DNA of 64,000 bases from Chrysemys picta bellii (lineage: Eukaryota; Chordata; Testudines; Emydidae). A program made the translations under genes and the position numbers. This document shows, piece after piece, positions 35,301 to 47,300 of this stretch. The DNA is taken from contig NC_088801.1 in the NCBI RefSeq assembly GCF_011386835.1, positions 682,001-746,000 of the forward strand, given 5' to 3'. Position 1 is the stretch's first letter. The number at the start of each line of letters is the position of its first letter. A model generated the notes under the pieces. The model saw nothing but the letters and a program-made list of their open reading frames with translations, was not told the origin of the DNA and did no database searches.

Positions 35301-38300
35301 GAGCCCAGACGCTTCACTGGGGTCGAAGGCAAAGGCAGCGTTGGATACAGGATCAGCCCCACAGAGTGACTGGCCAGGCAGCACCTCAGGGCAGAGACCC
35401 CGGCTTCCTACCTGAATGTCAGGCCCAGGCCCCCCAGCGCTGCCTGTGGGTGTTAACCCTGCTCCCAGGGAGGGGACCATAGCCCAGTCCCCAGCTCACC
35501 GGTCACGGTCACCGTGAAGCTCAGCGCATCCTCGCCCGCGTCACACGTGTACGTCCCGGAGTCTGAGGGGCGGGCAGAGCGGATAAACAGCCTCCTGGCG
35601 CAGCCCTCTGCCTGCAGGGCAACGACGTCGTCCGAGGGCACAGCCTCCCCGTCCTTGAGCCAGCGCACAGGGGCGTCGGGCGTGGAGACCTCGCACTCCA
35701 GGAGCAGGGGCAGCCCTGCCAGGAGCTCCGGGCGGCGCTGGGCCTCGGGCACCGGGGCGATGCGCACCTGCGGGGCTGAGAGACCAGGTTCTTTATCACC
35801 GCGAGTGCGGCAGCACCCTCAGAGGCAGAGCAGGCCGCGGTCCCAGCCCCACGGAGCTCACAGCCTCAGGCCGTAGGAGCACTGCGGGTGGGGTGACATT
35901 GCTGCGGGCCGCACTCCCAGGCTGGAGGGGACAAGCAGCCGAGGGTGGAGCAGTCACATGGTGAACCGAGGAGAGGAGGTGGTGGTTTGACAGACTGGCT
36001 GGAGTCGGGGGCAGAAAGTAGGGAACTGGGGAAGGAGCATGTGGGCCGGCCAGGAGGGAGGGGGCAGAGCCGGGCAGGGAGGCCTGGAGGGAGGGGGCTG
36101 AAGAGTGAGGAGTAGGGGGACCAGACAGCAAATGTGAAAAACCAGGACAGGGGTAATAGGAGCCTATATAAGAAAAAAAATCCAAAATTGGGACTGTCCC
36201 TATTCACCCTAGTGAGGAGACAGGTGAGGATCCGCCCAGCGTCTGTGTCTAGCAGGGGTTGCAGGGTGTCTGGGAGCTGCAGAGCAGGAGGGGGCAGTGA
36301 CCTGGGGGGAGCCTGGAGGGAAGCATTCGCCATGTGACCAGAGGATCTTGCCAATTTCTACCAAGAGAAAGCTGGCGAAATGTGACCTGCCCTTCCCCCT
36401 CCCCTCAGCTCGCCTGCCCCTCCCACAACTCTCCCTCCTCCTCCCCAGTCATACAGAGTCTCTGCTCTCCTCCTCTGACCCCTCCACTTGTGCCCAGGAC
36501 CCCATCCAATCCCATCTCCTGGTCTCCCTGAACCCCCCTCCGCTTCTCACTCTCCTCTGGCTCTTCCCCTCACAACACAAAGTGCCAATCGCTCCCATCT
36601 TAAACACCCCCCTGCCCCACTTGCCTCTCCGACTATCGCCCCATCTCCCTTCCTCCCCAAGCTCCCTGCACACACTGGAGTTCCTCTCCTCCTGCTCCGT
36701 CCCAGACCCTGCAGCCCAGCTCCCACGCCCGGCACGCCACAGAAACTGCTGTCGCCCAAGTCTCTAGTGACCCCTTCTAACCAAGGCTCAGGACCAGCCC
36801 TCCATCCTCATCCTCCCAGACCTGTCAGCCACCTTCACACAGCCGGCCATGCTCCTCCTCTTGGCTTCCCTGATTCTGGCCTCTCTGGGTCTCCTCCTCC
36901 CCCTCCAACTGCTCCTTTGGAGGAGCCTCCAGACCCAGGCAACAGCCAGGGGTTGCACAGTTCTGAGTCTGTGCCCAGATGGGCTAAGACCTTGCTGGCA
37001 GCCACAGCTATTGCGGGCTGGATGGATGGAAAGTATTCCCAGAGTTATGCACTGCAGACTATGTGTTCCAAAGCTGCTGGAGGCCAGACAGTCCCTGGGG
37101 CGGGGAGGTTCTCAGAGCTCGGAGTGAGAACAATTGACACCTTTCCCCCAAGCCCAGCCAAGAGTTTACAGGCCAGACAAGGTGTGGTCTTGGGCCGTCA
37201 CACAGCACTAAAGAGCCCAAGAAAAAGACCTGGAACAGGGGGGCCATGCGGAGAAAGAAGGCACAAGACTGTATGCTCTGCCAGTGGGAGTGTCTCATGA
37301 AAAATGTGGACCCCAACTCTCTGGACTGGCCCAGCGCTGGCCTGATGAGCCAGTGGGTGAGAAACACCTTCTCAGACAGGAAAGGAGCTTAAGAACATAA
37401 AAATGGCCACACTGGGTCAGACCAAAGGTCCATCTAGCCCAGTGTCCTGTCTGCCAACAGTGGCCAGTGCCAGGTGCCCCAGAGGGAATGAACAGAACAG
37501 TGATCCATCCCCTGTCGCCCATTCCCAGCTTCTGGCAAACTGAGGCTAGGGACAGCATCCCTGCACAGCCTGGCTAATAGGATGGATGGACCTATCCTCC
37601 ATGAACTTATCTAGTTCTTTTTTGAACTCTGTTATAATCTTGGCTTTCACAACATCCTCTGGCAAGGAGTTCCACAGATTGACTGTGCATTGTGTGAAGA
37701 AATACTTCCTTTTTTTTGTTTTAAATCTGCTGCCTATTTCATTTGGTGACCCCTAGTTCTTGTGTTATGAGAAGGCACAAATAACACTTCCTTATTTACT
37801 TTCTCCACACCAGTCATGACTTTATAGACCTCTCTCATATCCCCCCCTTAGTCATCTCTTTTCCAAGCTGAAAAGTCCCAGTCTTATTAATCTCTCCTCA
37901 TACGGCAGCCGTTCCACACCCCTAATCATTTTTGTTGCCCTTTTCTGAACCTTTTACAATTCCAACTTTCTAACAAGTAGTACAGGCTCCGGGGGGTGCT
38001 GGATCCCTGGCTCTGACCCAAGCCCTACCCCATCTCTTCCTGCACCCACCCCACCTCTCCCTGCCCCCCCACCTCTTCCTGCCCCCCCCACCTCTTCCTG
38101 CCCTGTTCCATCACCGCCCTCGAGCACCCTCGCTCCTCCCCCTTCCCCCCCCAGAGCCTCCAGCTGATCGCGGTGGGCGGGAGGTGCGGGGAGGGAGGGG
38201 GAGATGCTGATCGGCAGGGCCCACCGGGAGGTGCTGGGGGGAGGTGCTGATAGGGTGGCTGCCGGTGGGTGCTCAGCACCCACCATTTTTCCCCGTGGGT

Positions 38301-41300
38301 GCTCCAGCCCCGGAGCACCCCTGGAGTCGGTGCCTATGGCGGGTTGTGTTTTTCTTTGGTCTGTAGCCGGGTGTTTCCAGCCCGTCTCTTGGCTTCTGTC
38401 TGAATCTCTCTGCAGCTTTGTCAAAACCCTTGTTTGGTTTTACTGCAGCCCCGGCCAAGTGCTGGGTGCTGAGGACAGGGCTGAAGAGAGGGGAGGTAGT
38501 GAACGGGGGCCCTGCTTGCACAGAGGCAGTGAATCTGTGCATTCTGGGGGCCAGGAGTGGAGGCCTGGGCACTGGGGGCAGTGCGCAGTGGGGAGCACAG
38601 ACAGGCTGGAAGGACCTGTGCCAAGCTCAGGGGGTAACAATCTCCAGAGATTTAGTGACAGGTTCTCTCTGCGCTGCCCAAGGCCTTACTCAGGGGGCCA
38701 AGGGCTGGGGGTGCGAATGGCTGGCCTGCGGAGGGAAGAGCGGGGCTCACGGAGCCCGGAGGGGGGCGCTCATGTAGCCAGCAGCGGTCGTTTGGGGCAA
38801 GTTTCCCCCAGTGGGCTCCCTTGCGCTGTGAGCAGTAACCCCGAAAGTGTCACACCCCCTCCAGCTTCTTGGGGGAGTTCCACAGGGCTCTGGCCTTGGT
38901 CCCCACCGGGTCTCTAGGTTCATCTGCAAACACAAATTCCGCCCCCCTGTGACAGCTCACAGCCCCTCCTCCCACTCCCCAGCCGAGTACTTCCTTCCAA
39001 ACTAAGATCTCAGCGTGGGATCTGACCTCTCCCGGGGGATGTCTAGCCCTCAGCTCGAATCCAACATAGTTACAATGGGTTCTTCATGCCCCAAGCCCTC
39101 CTGCTGCCTTACTTCTCAATCTCTGTGGGAGGCATCCAGGCCCGTAGCTTGGCCTCAGCTTCGCCTTAGCCGGGACGTGAGGCCCTCGAGAGAAACCCGT
39201 GTCCAAATCCGGCTGATTCTGCCTGGATAGCGGCTCTAGAATATGGCCTCTCCTACCCACCCACACAGCTAACCCTCGTGTCCAGGCTTCATCCTCTTAT
39301 CTCGCTGTCACTGCAACAACCTGCTCTCCGGCCCTGACGACTGCGTCCTGCCCCACTCACCTGCTGCTGCCACCGTCATTTTCCTGGCCTGTCACTGGGG
39401 CCATATCCCCCCGCTTTGATTCTCTCCTCTGGCTCCTCCTTCTCCATCACACCAAACGGAAGCTGCTTGTCTCACTTCCAAGGCGCTTCTTGGCCTGTCC
39501 CCACCTCCCTTTCACTGGCTGTCGACACTTCCCTCCGATCGGCACATGGTGCCTCCACTGCCCACCAGTTACATTTGCAAACAAGCCCCTTTGTGCTTCC
39601 TCCCCGGCTGCCCCCCCCCCCGCCTGGGCAGTGCTCCCAGAAACAGCCGCAAGGCGACCTCATTATCCACCCTCTCCAGACTCTCCTTTGCCGGGATGCC
39701 TGCAAACAACATGCCGATGGCTAGGCTTCTGGTGAGCAACGGCCACTGCCCATCATGCTGCCCATGCTTCCATGTGCTCCCCCGTCCGTCCAGCCGTCTC
39801 CTGGCTCGTACTCGACCTGTGAGCCCCTTTGGGAGGCACTGCCTGTGACCTGTGTCTGTAACACACCGAGCTGAGGGGGGCCTGGGCCATGACGGGGGCT
39901 GCTGGCACTACCGGGGGGGGGCGGGAGCAGTGATGAAAAGGGGGGACGGCTCAGTGGGGCAGCCAGGGCTGGGAGGAGCCGACACTGACCTGTCACCGAG
40001 ATGTTGTAGAAGACGGAGTCGCCGCCCGCGTCGCACACAAACTCCCCCGTGTCCTGCGGCCGGGCCGAGGGGATGACGAGCCTGTGATGGGGCCCCTCGT
40101 GCTCCAGGAGCAGGTGCTCGCCCTCCTCCACCTCCACCCCGTCCTTGTACCACTGCACCGGGCCGTCGGCACGGGACAGCTCGCACGCCAGCACCACGCG
40201 CTCCAAGGCCAGGTAGGTGTGGGCGGCGTCCTCGTTAGAGCTGACGATCCTCACGGGCGGCTCTGGGCGGGGAGACAAGCTGGGCTCAGAAGAGAGGCTG
40301 CAGGCTGGGTCACTCACAGACAGCCGCCCGCCTATTCCCCAACACAGGGAGGAGAGATGAGAGCCCAGCCCCTCCAGGACATCAGAGAGGGTGTCGCTCC
40401 CCATGGCTCTGTCACACCTGACCCTCTTCCCACAAGACAGCACCATCCCACCCAGGACCAACAGGACACGCCCCTGTGGTCTCAGGCCTTCCTGCGGACC
40501 GACCTCGCCAACCCCACACCGGGCTAGAGCAATTCACGGAGGGGAGGCTGCAAGGGACAACCCATGGGCTGCAGGGAGGGGGCAGGGGTTCAGCAGGGGG
40601 CGCTCTCCCCTGGCAGTCAGCGCTGGCCCCAATGCCCCAGTGCAACGCTAGGGGCCTGTGATGCAGGGAGTGGGGCAGGATGTCAGTAGGGGGCGCTCTC
40701 CCCTGGCAGTCAGCGCTGGCCCCAGTGCCCCTGTGCAGCATGAGGGGGCGCTGTGCTGGAGGGAGCGGGGTGGGGGCTCTGTACGGGGGACTCTATCCCT
40801 TTGCAGTCAGTGCTGACCCCAATGACCAACATCTTCCTTACGAGACCCAAAGCTTTGGCCCACTAAATACAACCAGAAAGAAATCATCAGGGGAGTCCTG
40901 CTGACCCACCCACCGGGGGATCAGAGGTGTCACCGACCTGCCAGCTGGGGTAACGGGGGAGCGCTGCTGACCCACCCGCCAGGGACCAGGGGTGTGACTG
41001 ACCTGCCAGCTGGGGTAACAGGGGAGCTCTGCTGACCCACCCGCCAGGGACTAGGGGTATCACCGACCTGCCAGCTGGGGTAATGGGGGAGCCCTGCTGA
41101 CCCACCCGCCAGGGACCAGGTGTATCACCGACCTGCCAGCTGGGGTAACAGGGGAGCGCTGCTGACCCACCCACCGGGGGATCAGAGGTGTCACCGACCT
41201 GCCAGCTGGGGTAACGGGGGAGCGCTGCTGACCCACCCGCCAGGGACTAGGGGTATCACCGACCTGCCAGCTGGGGTAATGGGGGAGCCCTGCTGACCCA

Positions 41301-44300
41301 CCCGCCAGGGATCAGGGGTGTCACTGACCTGCCAGCTGGGGTAACGGGGGAGCTCTGCTGACCCACCCGCCAGGGACCAGGGGCGTCACCGACCTGCCAG
41401 CTGGGGTAACGGGGGAGCTCTGCTGACCCACCCGCCGGGGGATCGGGGTGTCACCGACCTGCCAGCTGGGGTAACGGGGGAGCTCTGCTGACCCACCCGC
41501 CGGGGGATCGGGGTGTCACCGACCTGCCAGCTGGGGTAACGGGGGAGCGCTGCTGACTCACCTGCCGGGAGATCAGGGGTATCATTGACCTGCCATCTGG
41601 GGTAACGGGGGAGCTCTGCTGACCCACCCGCCAGGGACCAGGGGTGTGATTGACCTGCCAGCTGGGTAATGGGGGAGCTCTGCTGACCCACCCGCTGGGG
41701 AACCAGGGGTGTCACTGACCTGCCAGCTGGGTAATGGGGGAGCTCTGCTGACCCACCCGCCAGGGACCAGGGATGTCACCGACCTGTCACTGTGATGTTG
41801 TAGAAGACGGAGTCGCCGCCCGCGTCGCACACAAACTCCCCCGTGTCCGGCAGCCGGGCCGAGGGGATGATGAGCCTGTGATGGGGCCCCTCGCACTCCA
41901 GGAGCAGGTGCTCGCCCTCCTCCACCTCCACCCCATCCTTGTACCACTGCACCGGGCCGTTGGCATGGGACAGCTCACACGCCAGCACCACACGCTCCGA
42001 GGCCAGGTAGGTGTGTGCGGCGTCCTCGTTAGAGCTGACGATCCTCACAGGCGGTTCTGGGCAGGGAGACAGGATGGGCTCAGAAGAGATGTATGTAATT
42101 GATCTACAAATTTTGTTGAGTCCTTGCAGCAGCCCACCACCGGACCCCAGAGTTTGGGACTGGAAATGAAGTTGAATCCTTTATGCAATTGATAGGTTAT
42201 AAAGCAGAAGGGGCCACTGTGATCATCTGCTCTGCCCCCATGTCACACAGGCCATCGGTCTCCCCTGAATTAATTCCTGGTTGAACCAGGGCAGATCTGT
42301 TAGAAAAGCATCCAACCTTGATTTAAAACTTGCCAGTGATGGCAGTTATTAATTCTTGTGGCTTTTCTCTGAACTCTCTCCCATTTATCAACATCCCCCT
42401 TGAACTGTGAACACCAGAACTGGGGGCAGGGTTACAGCACCGGCTGCACCAGTGCCAAATACAGAGATAAAATAACCTCTCTGCTCTTACTTGAGATTCT
42501 CGTTTATGCATCCCAGGATCGCATTAACCCTTTTGGCCACCGCATCGCACTGGGAGTTCATGTTCAGGTGATTACCCATCAAGACCCCCTAGTTCTTCTC
42601 AGAGTCCCTGCTTCCCAGGGTAGAGTCCTGCCATTGTACATATGCCCAACACATTTATACGTTGTTTGCCTGAGCCCAGTGTACCAAGCGATCCAGATCG
42701 CTCTCCATCAGTGACATATCCTCTGCATTATTCGAAAGTGGAAGGCAGCTTGGGTGAAAGTGATCATGAAATGATAGAGTCCATGATTCTAAGGAATGAT
42801 AGGAGGGAGAACAGCAAAATAAAGACAATGGATTTCAAGAAGGCAGACTTTAACAAACTCAGTAAGTTGGTAGGTAAGAGCCCATGGGAAGCAAGTCTAT
42901 GGGGAAAAACAATAGAAGACATTTGGCAGTTTTTCAAAGAGACATTATTAAGGGCACAAGAGCAAACTATCCCCCTGCGTAGGAAAGTTAGGAAGTATGG
43001 CAAGAGACCAGCCTGGCTGAACCAGGAGATCTTCAGCAATCTAAAAATCAAAAAAGAGTCCTACAAAAAGTGAACTAGGTCAAATTACAAAGGATGAATA
43101 TAAACAAATAACACAAGTATGTAGGGACAAAATTAGAAAGGCCGAGGCACAAAACGAGATCAAACTAGCTAGAGACATAAAGGGTAACAAGAAAACATTC
43201 TACAAATACAATAGAAGCAAGAGGAAGACCAAGGACAGGGTAGGCCCATTACTCAATGAGGGAGGAAAGACAATAACAGGAAAAGTGGAAATGGCAGAGG
43301 TGCTTAATGACTTCTTTGTTTCCATTTTCACCATGAAGGTTGGTGGTGATTGGACGTCTAACGTAGTGAATGCCAGTGAAAATGAGGTAGGATCAGAAGA
43401 GGCTAAAATAGGGAAAGAACAAGTTAAAAATTACTTGGACAAATTAGAGTAAATGTGTCACGGAGTGTGGGGGGACACAAGGCCCTGCACCCCCGGCTTC
43501 CTGCGATTCACCATGACTCTCAGCCAGCCAGTAAAGCAGAAGGTTTATTTAGACGACAGGAACACAGTCCAAGACAGGTCTTGCAGGCACAGACAACTGG
43601 ATCCCCCCCAGTTAGGTCCATCTTGGGGTCCCAGGACCCCACAGCCTCCTTGGGAGGTCAGAGCCCTGTCTGCCTCCCAGCCTTTCCACCAGCCAGCTCC
43701 TGAAACTCTGCCTTCAGCAACCCCTCCCACAGCCTTTGTTCAGTTTTCCGGGCAAAGGTGTCATCTGGCCTCTAATCCCTTCCTGGGTTCTCAGGTTACA
43801 TGCTCAGGTATTCTCCGTCAGGCAGTCTCCCATCCCCCAATGCAGACTATCCTAGCCACACTCCCCTGTCAGCATTCACAGACCACAGTAAGAACAGTCC
43901 CAGTTCGACACAAAATGCATCCTAGAAAACTCAAGGAGCTGACTGAGAAGATATCTGAGCCATTAGCAATGATCTTTGAGAAGTCATGGAAGACAGGAGA
44001 GATTCCAGAAGACTGGAAAAGGGCAAATATAGTGCCCATCTATAAAAAGGGAAATAAGGACAACCCAGGGAATTACAGACCAGTCAGCTTAACTTCTGTA
44101 CCCGGAAAGATAATGGGACAAATCATTAAGCAATCAATTTGCAAAGTCTAGAAGATAATAAGGTGATAAGTAACAGTCAGCCTGGATTTGTCAAGAACAA
44201 ATCGTGTCAAACCAACCTGAGAGCTTCCTTTGGCAGGGTAACCAGCCTTGTGGATAGGGTGGAAGCAGTAGACGTGGTATATCTTGACTTTAGTAAAGCT

Positions 44301-47300
44301 TTTGATACTGTCTCGCATGACCTTCTCATAAACAAACTAGGGAAATCCAACCTAGATGGAGCTTCTATAAGGTGGGTGCAAAAGTGGTTGGAAAACCGTT
44401 CCCAGAGACTAGTTATCAGTGGAAGGACATGCTGGAAGGATATAATGAGTGGGGTCCCGCAGGGATCAGTTCTGGGTCCGGTTCTGTTCAATATTTTCAT
44501 CAATGATTTACATAATGGCATACAGAGTACACTTACGAAGTTTGCGGACGATACCAAGCTGGGAGGGGTTGCAAGTGCTTTGGAGGATAGGATTAAAATT
44601 CAAAATGATCTGGACAAACTGGAGAAATGGTCTGAAGTCAATAGGATGAAATTCAATAAGGACAAATGCAAAGTACTGTATTTAGGAAGGAACAATCAGT
44701 TACACACATCCAAAATGGGCAATGACTGCCTAGGAAGGAGTACTGCAGAAAGGGATCTGGGGGTCATAGTGGATCACAAACTCAATATGAGTCAACAGTG
44801 TAATGCTGTTGAAAAAAAATCGAACGTCATTCTGGGCTGTATTAGTAGGAATGTTGTAAGCAAGACACAAGAAGTAATTCTTCCACTCTACTCCGCTTTG
44901 GTTAGGCCTCAACTGGAGTATTGTGTCCAGTTCTGGGCGCCACATTTCAGGAAGGATGTGGACAAATTGGAGAGAGTCCAGGGAGAGCAACAAAAATGAT
45001 TAAAAGTCTAGAAAACATGCCCAGGAGGGAAGATGGAAAAAATTGGGTTTGTTTAGTCTGGAAAAGAGAGACTGAGAGGGGACATGATAACAGTTTTCAA
45101 GTATGTAAAAGGTTGTTACAAGGAGGAGGAAGAAAAATTGTTTTTCTTAATCTCTGAGGATAGGACAAGAAGCAATGGGCTTAAATTGCAGCAAGGGCGG
45201 TTTAGGTTGGACATTAGGAAAAACTTCCTAACTGTCAGAGTGGTTAAACACTGGAATAAATGGCCTAGGGAGGCTGTGGAATCTCCATCACTGGAGATTT
45301 TTAAGAGCAGGTTGGGCAAACACCTGTCAGGGATGGTCTAGATAATCCTTAGTCCTGCCACGAGTGCAGGGCACTAGACTAGACAACCTCTCGAGGTCCC
45401 TTCCAGTTCTAGGACTCTGTGATGTACCTGCCCCCAATTTTTTGTGTCATCTGCAAATTTTATAATTTTGTTTTCTTCCAGGTCACTGATAAAAGTTAAA
45501 TTGTGTAGGGCCAAGAAACAGTCCCTGCAGGGCCCCACTAGAAACACACATGCTCAGTGATGATTCCTCGCTTACAGTTACTGTTTGAGACTTTAACGGT
45601 GAACCAGTCTTTAATCCACTGAATATCGGTCATGTTGAATTTATATTGTTCTAGTTTCTTATTCAAAATCTTGTGCAGTACCAAGTCAAGTGCCATACAG
45701 AAGTCTAAGTATATTACATCAACACTATTACCTTTATCAACCACACTTCAGGATAATTAATTATTGGAACAACTTACCAAGAGCTCTGGTGGATTCTCCA
45801 TCACTGGAAATGTTTAAATCAAGACTGAATGTTTTCTAAAAGCTCTGCTCTAGTTCAAACCGGAATTACTTCAGGGCAGTCTTATGGCCTATGCTATACA
45901 GGAGATCAGACTACAGGATCACAGTGGTCCCTTCTGGCCTTAGAATCTGTGCCCCATACCAGCCATTCTATTATGTTGTCCAGGATCAAAGTCAGGCTGA
46001 CAGGCCTATAATTACCTGGGTCATCCCACTGACCCTTTTACAATAATGGCACAACGTTAGCTTTCTGCCAGTCCTTTGGAACGTCCCAGTGTTCCAACAG
46101 TTATTGAAAATCAACATTAGCGGTCCAGAGAGCTCCTCAGCCAGCTCTTTTAAAACTCTTGAATGAAAATTATCTGGACCTGCTGATTTTAAAATGTCTG
46201 GCTTTAGTAGCTGCTGTTTCACATCCTCCTGAGATACTAGTGCAATAGAAAGAGTGTCATTATCATATGATATGACTCCATCATCAGTTATTTTCCCAAA
46301 TACAGAACAGAAATATTTATTGAACATTTCTGCCTCATCTGCATTATTACTGACTATTCTATCACTTCTATCTAATAATGGAGCAATAGCATTGTTAGGC
46401 TTCCTTTTGTTCCTAATATACTTTAAAAAACCTCCTTCTTATTGTCCTTCTGCTGGCCATAGATTTTTCCTTTTGTCTTGTTGCTTCCCTTATCAATGTT
46501 CTGAAAATCCTAGCTTATATATAAAAACAAGGAGTCTGGTGGCACCTTAAAGACTAACAGATTTATTTGGGCATAAGCTTTTGTGGGTAAAAAACCTCTC
46601 TTCTTCCGATGCAATCCTAGCTTATATATATAATTTTTTATAGCTACTTTCACTTCCCCTCTAAGCCAGGTTGTTTTTTTAACCACTGTAGCCAACTTTC
46701 TGGATTGTGGCTTTTTGGGCATCTAGTAAAATCAGAGACTCACAGAAACATAGGGCTGGAAGGGACCTAGAGAGGTCACATTCTTAAACAATTCCCAATG
46801 ATTATTTACATTTTTCTGTTTAAATCTCCCAGTTGATTTGGCTCCCATTTGTTTTCAGCTTTCTGTAATGGGCCCTTTTAAAGCACCAAGTAGATATGTG
46901 ACTGGTTTGGACTTTATTCTGTTTGCACATTGTGACGAAGTGGGACTGTTCTTAATGTTTCCTCTGAATGTGTGGGTGCCTCAGTTTCTGGCCGACCCTC
47001 TGTCGTCTAGCAACTAATGGCCAGGTCCTTCTCCCCTGCAAGGGGATGCTAAAGATGTGGGAGAACAAAGAGGTCAGGTGACCTCCTGGCTCGGGAAAGG
47101 AACAGCGCAGAGGAGGAGGGACTGGCGGGGGTTTCAGTTTGGAGCTGGCTGGGGACTAGGAGTGAGGGCAGATGAGGGTGTCTGCCTCACCGGGCCCCAG
47201 AATGGACCTGGCTGAGGGATCCGGTTCTCTGGACCTACAAGCTCTGTTTTAGACCATGTTCCTGTCATCTAATAAACCTCTGTTTTACTGGCTGGCTGAG

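Larger units (their letters stand above)
42160..46725 (-). mobile_element. Old CR1/L3-like LINE, outermost element of a nest
   Basis: Antisense LINE sequence runs from 42160 to 42721 (3' part), resumes at 45426-45744, and again at 45956-46725 (a frame resembling the N-terminal RT region, with [19 protein letters not shown]). Three younger insertions interrupt it. No intact gene. Confidence 0.75.
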
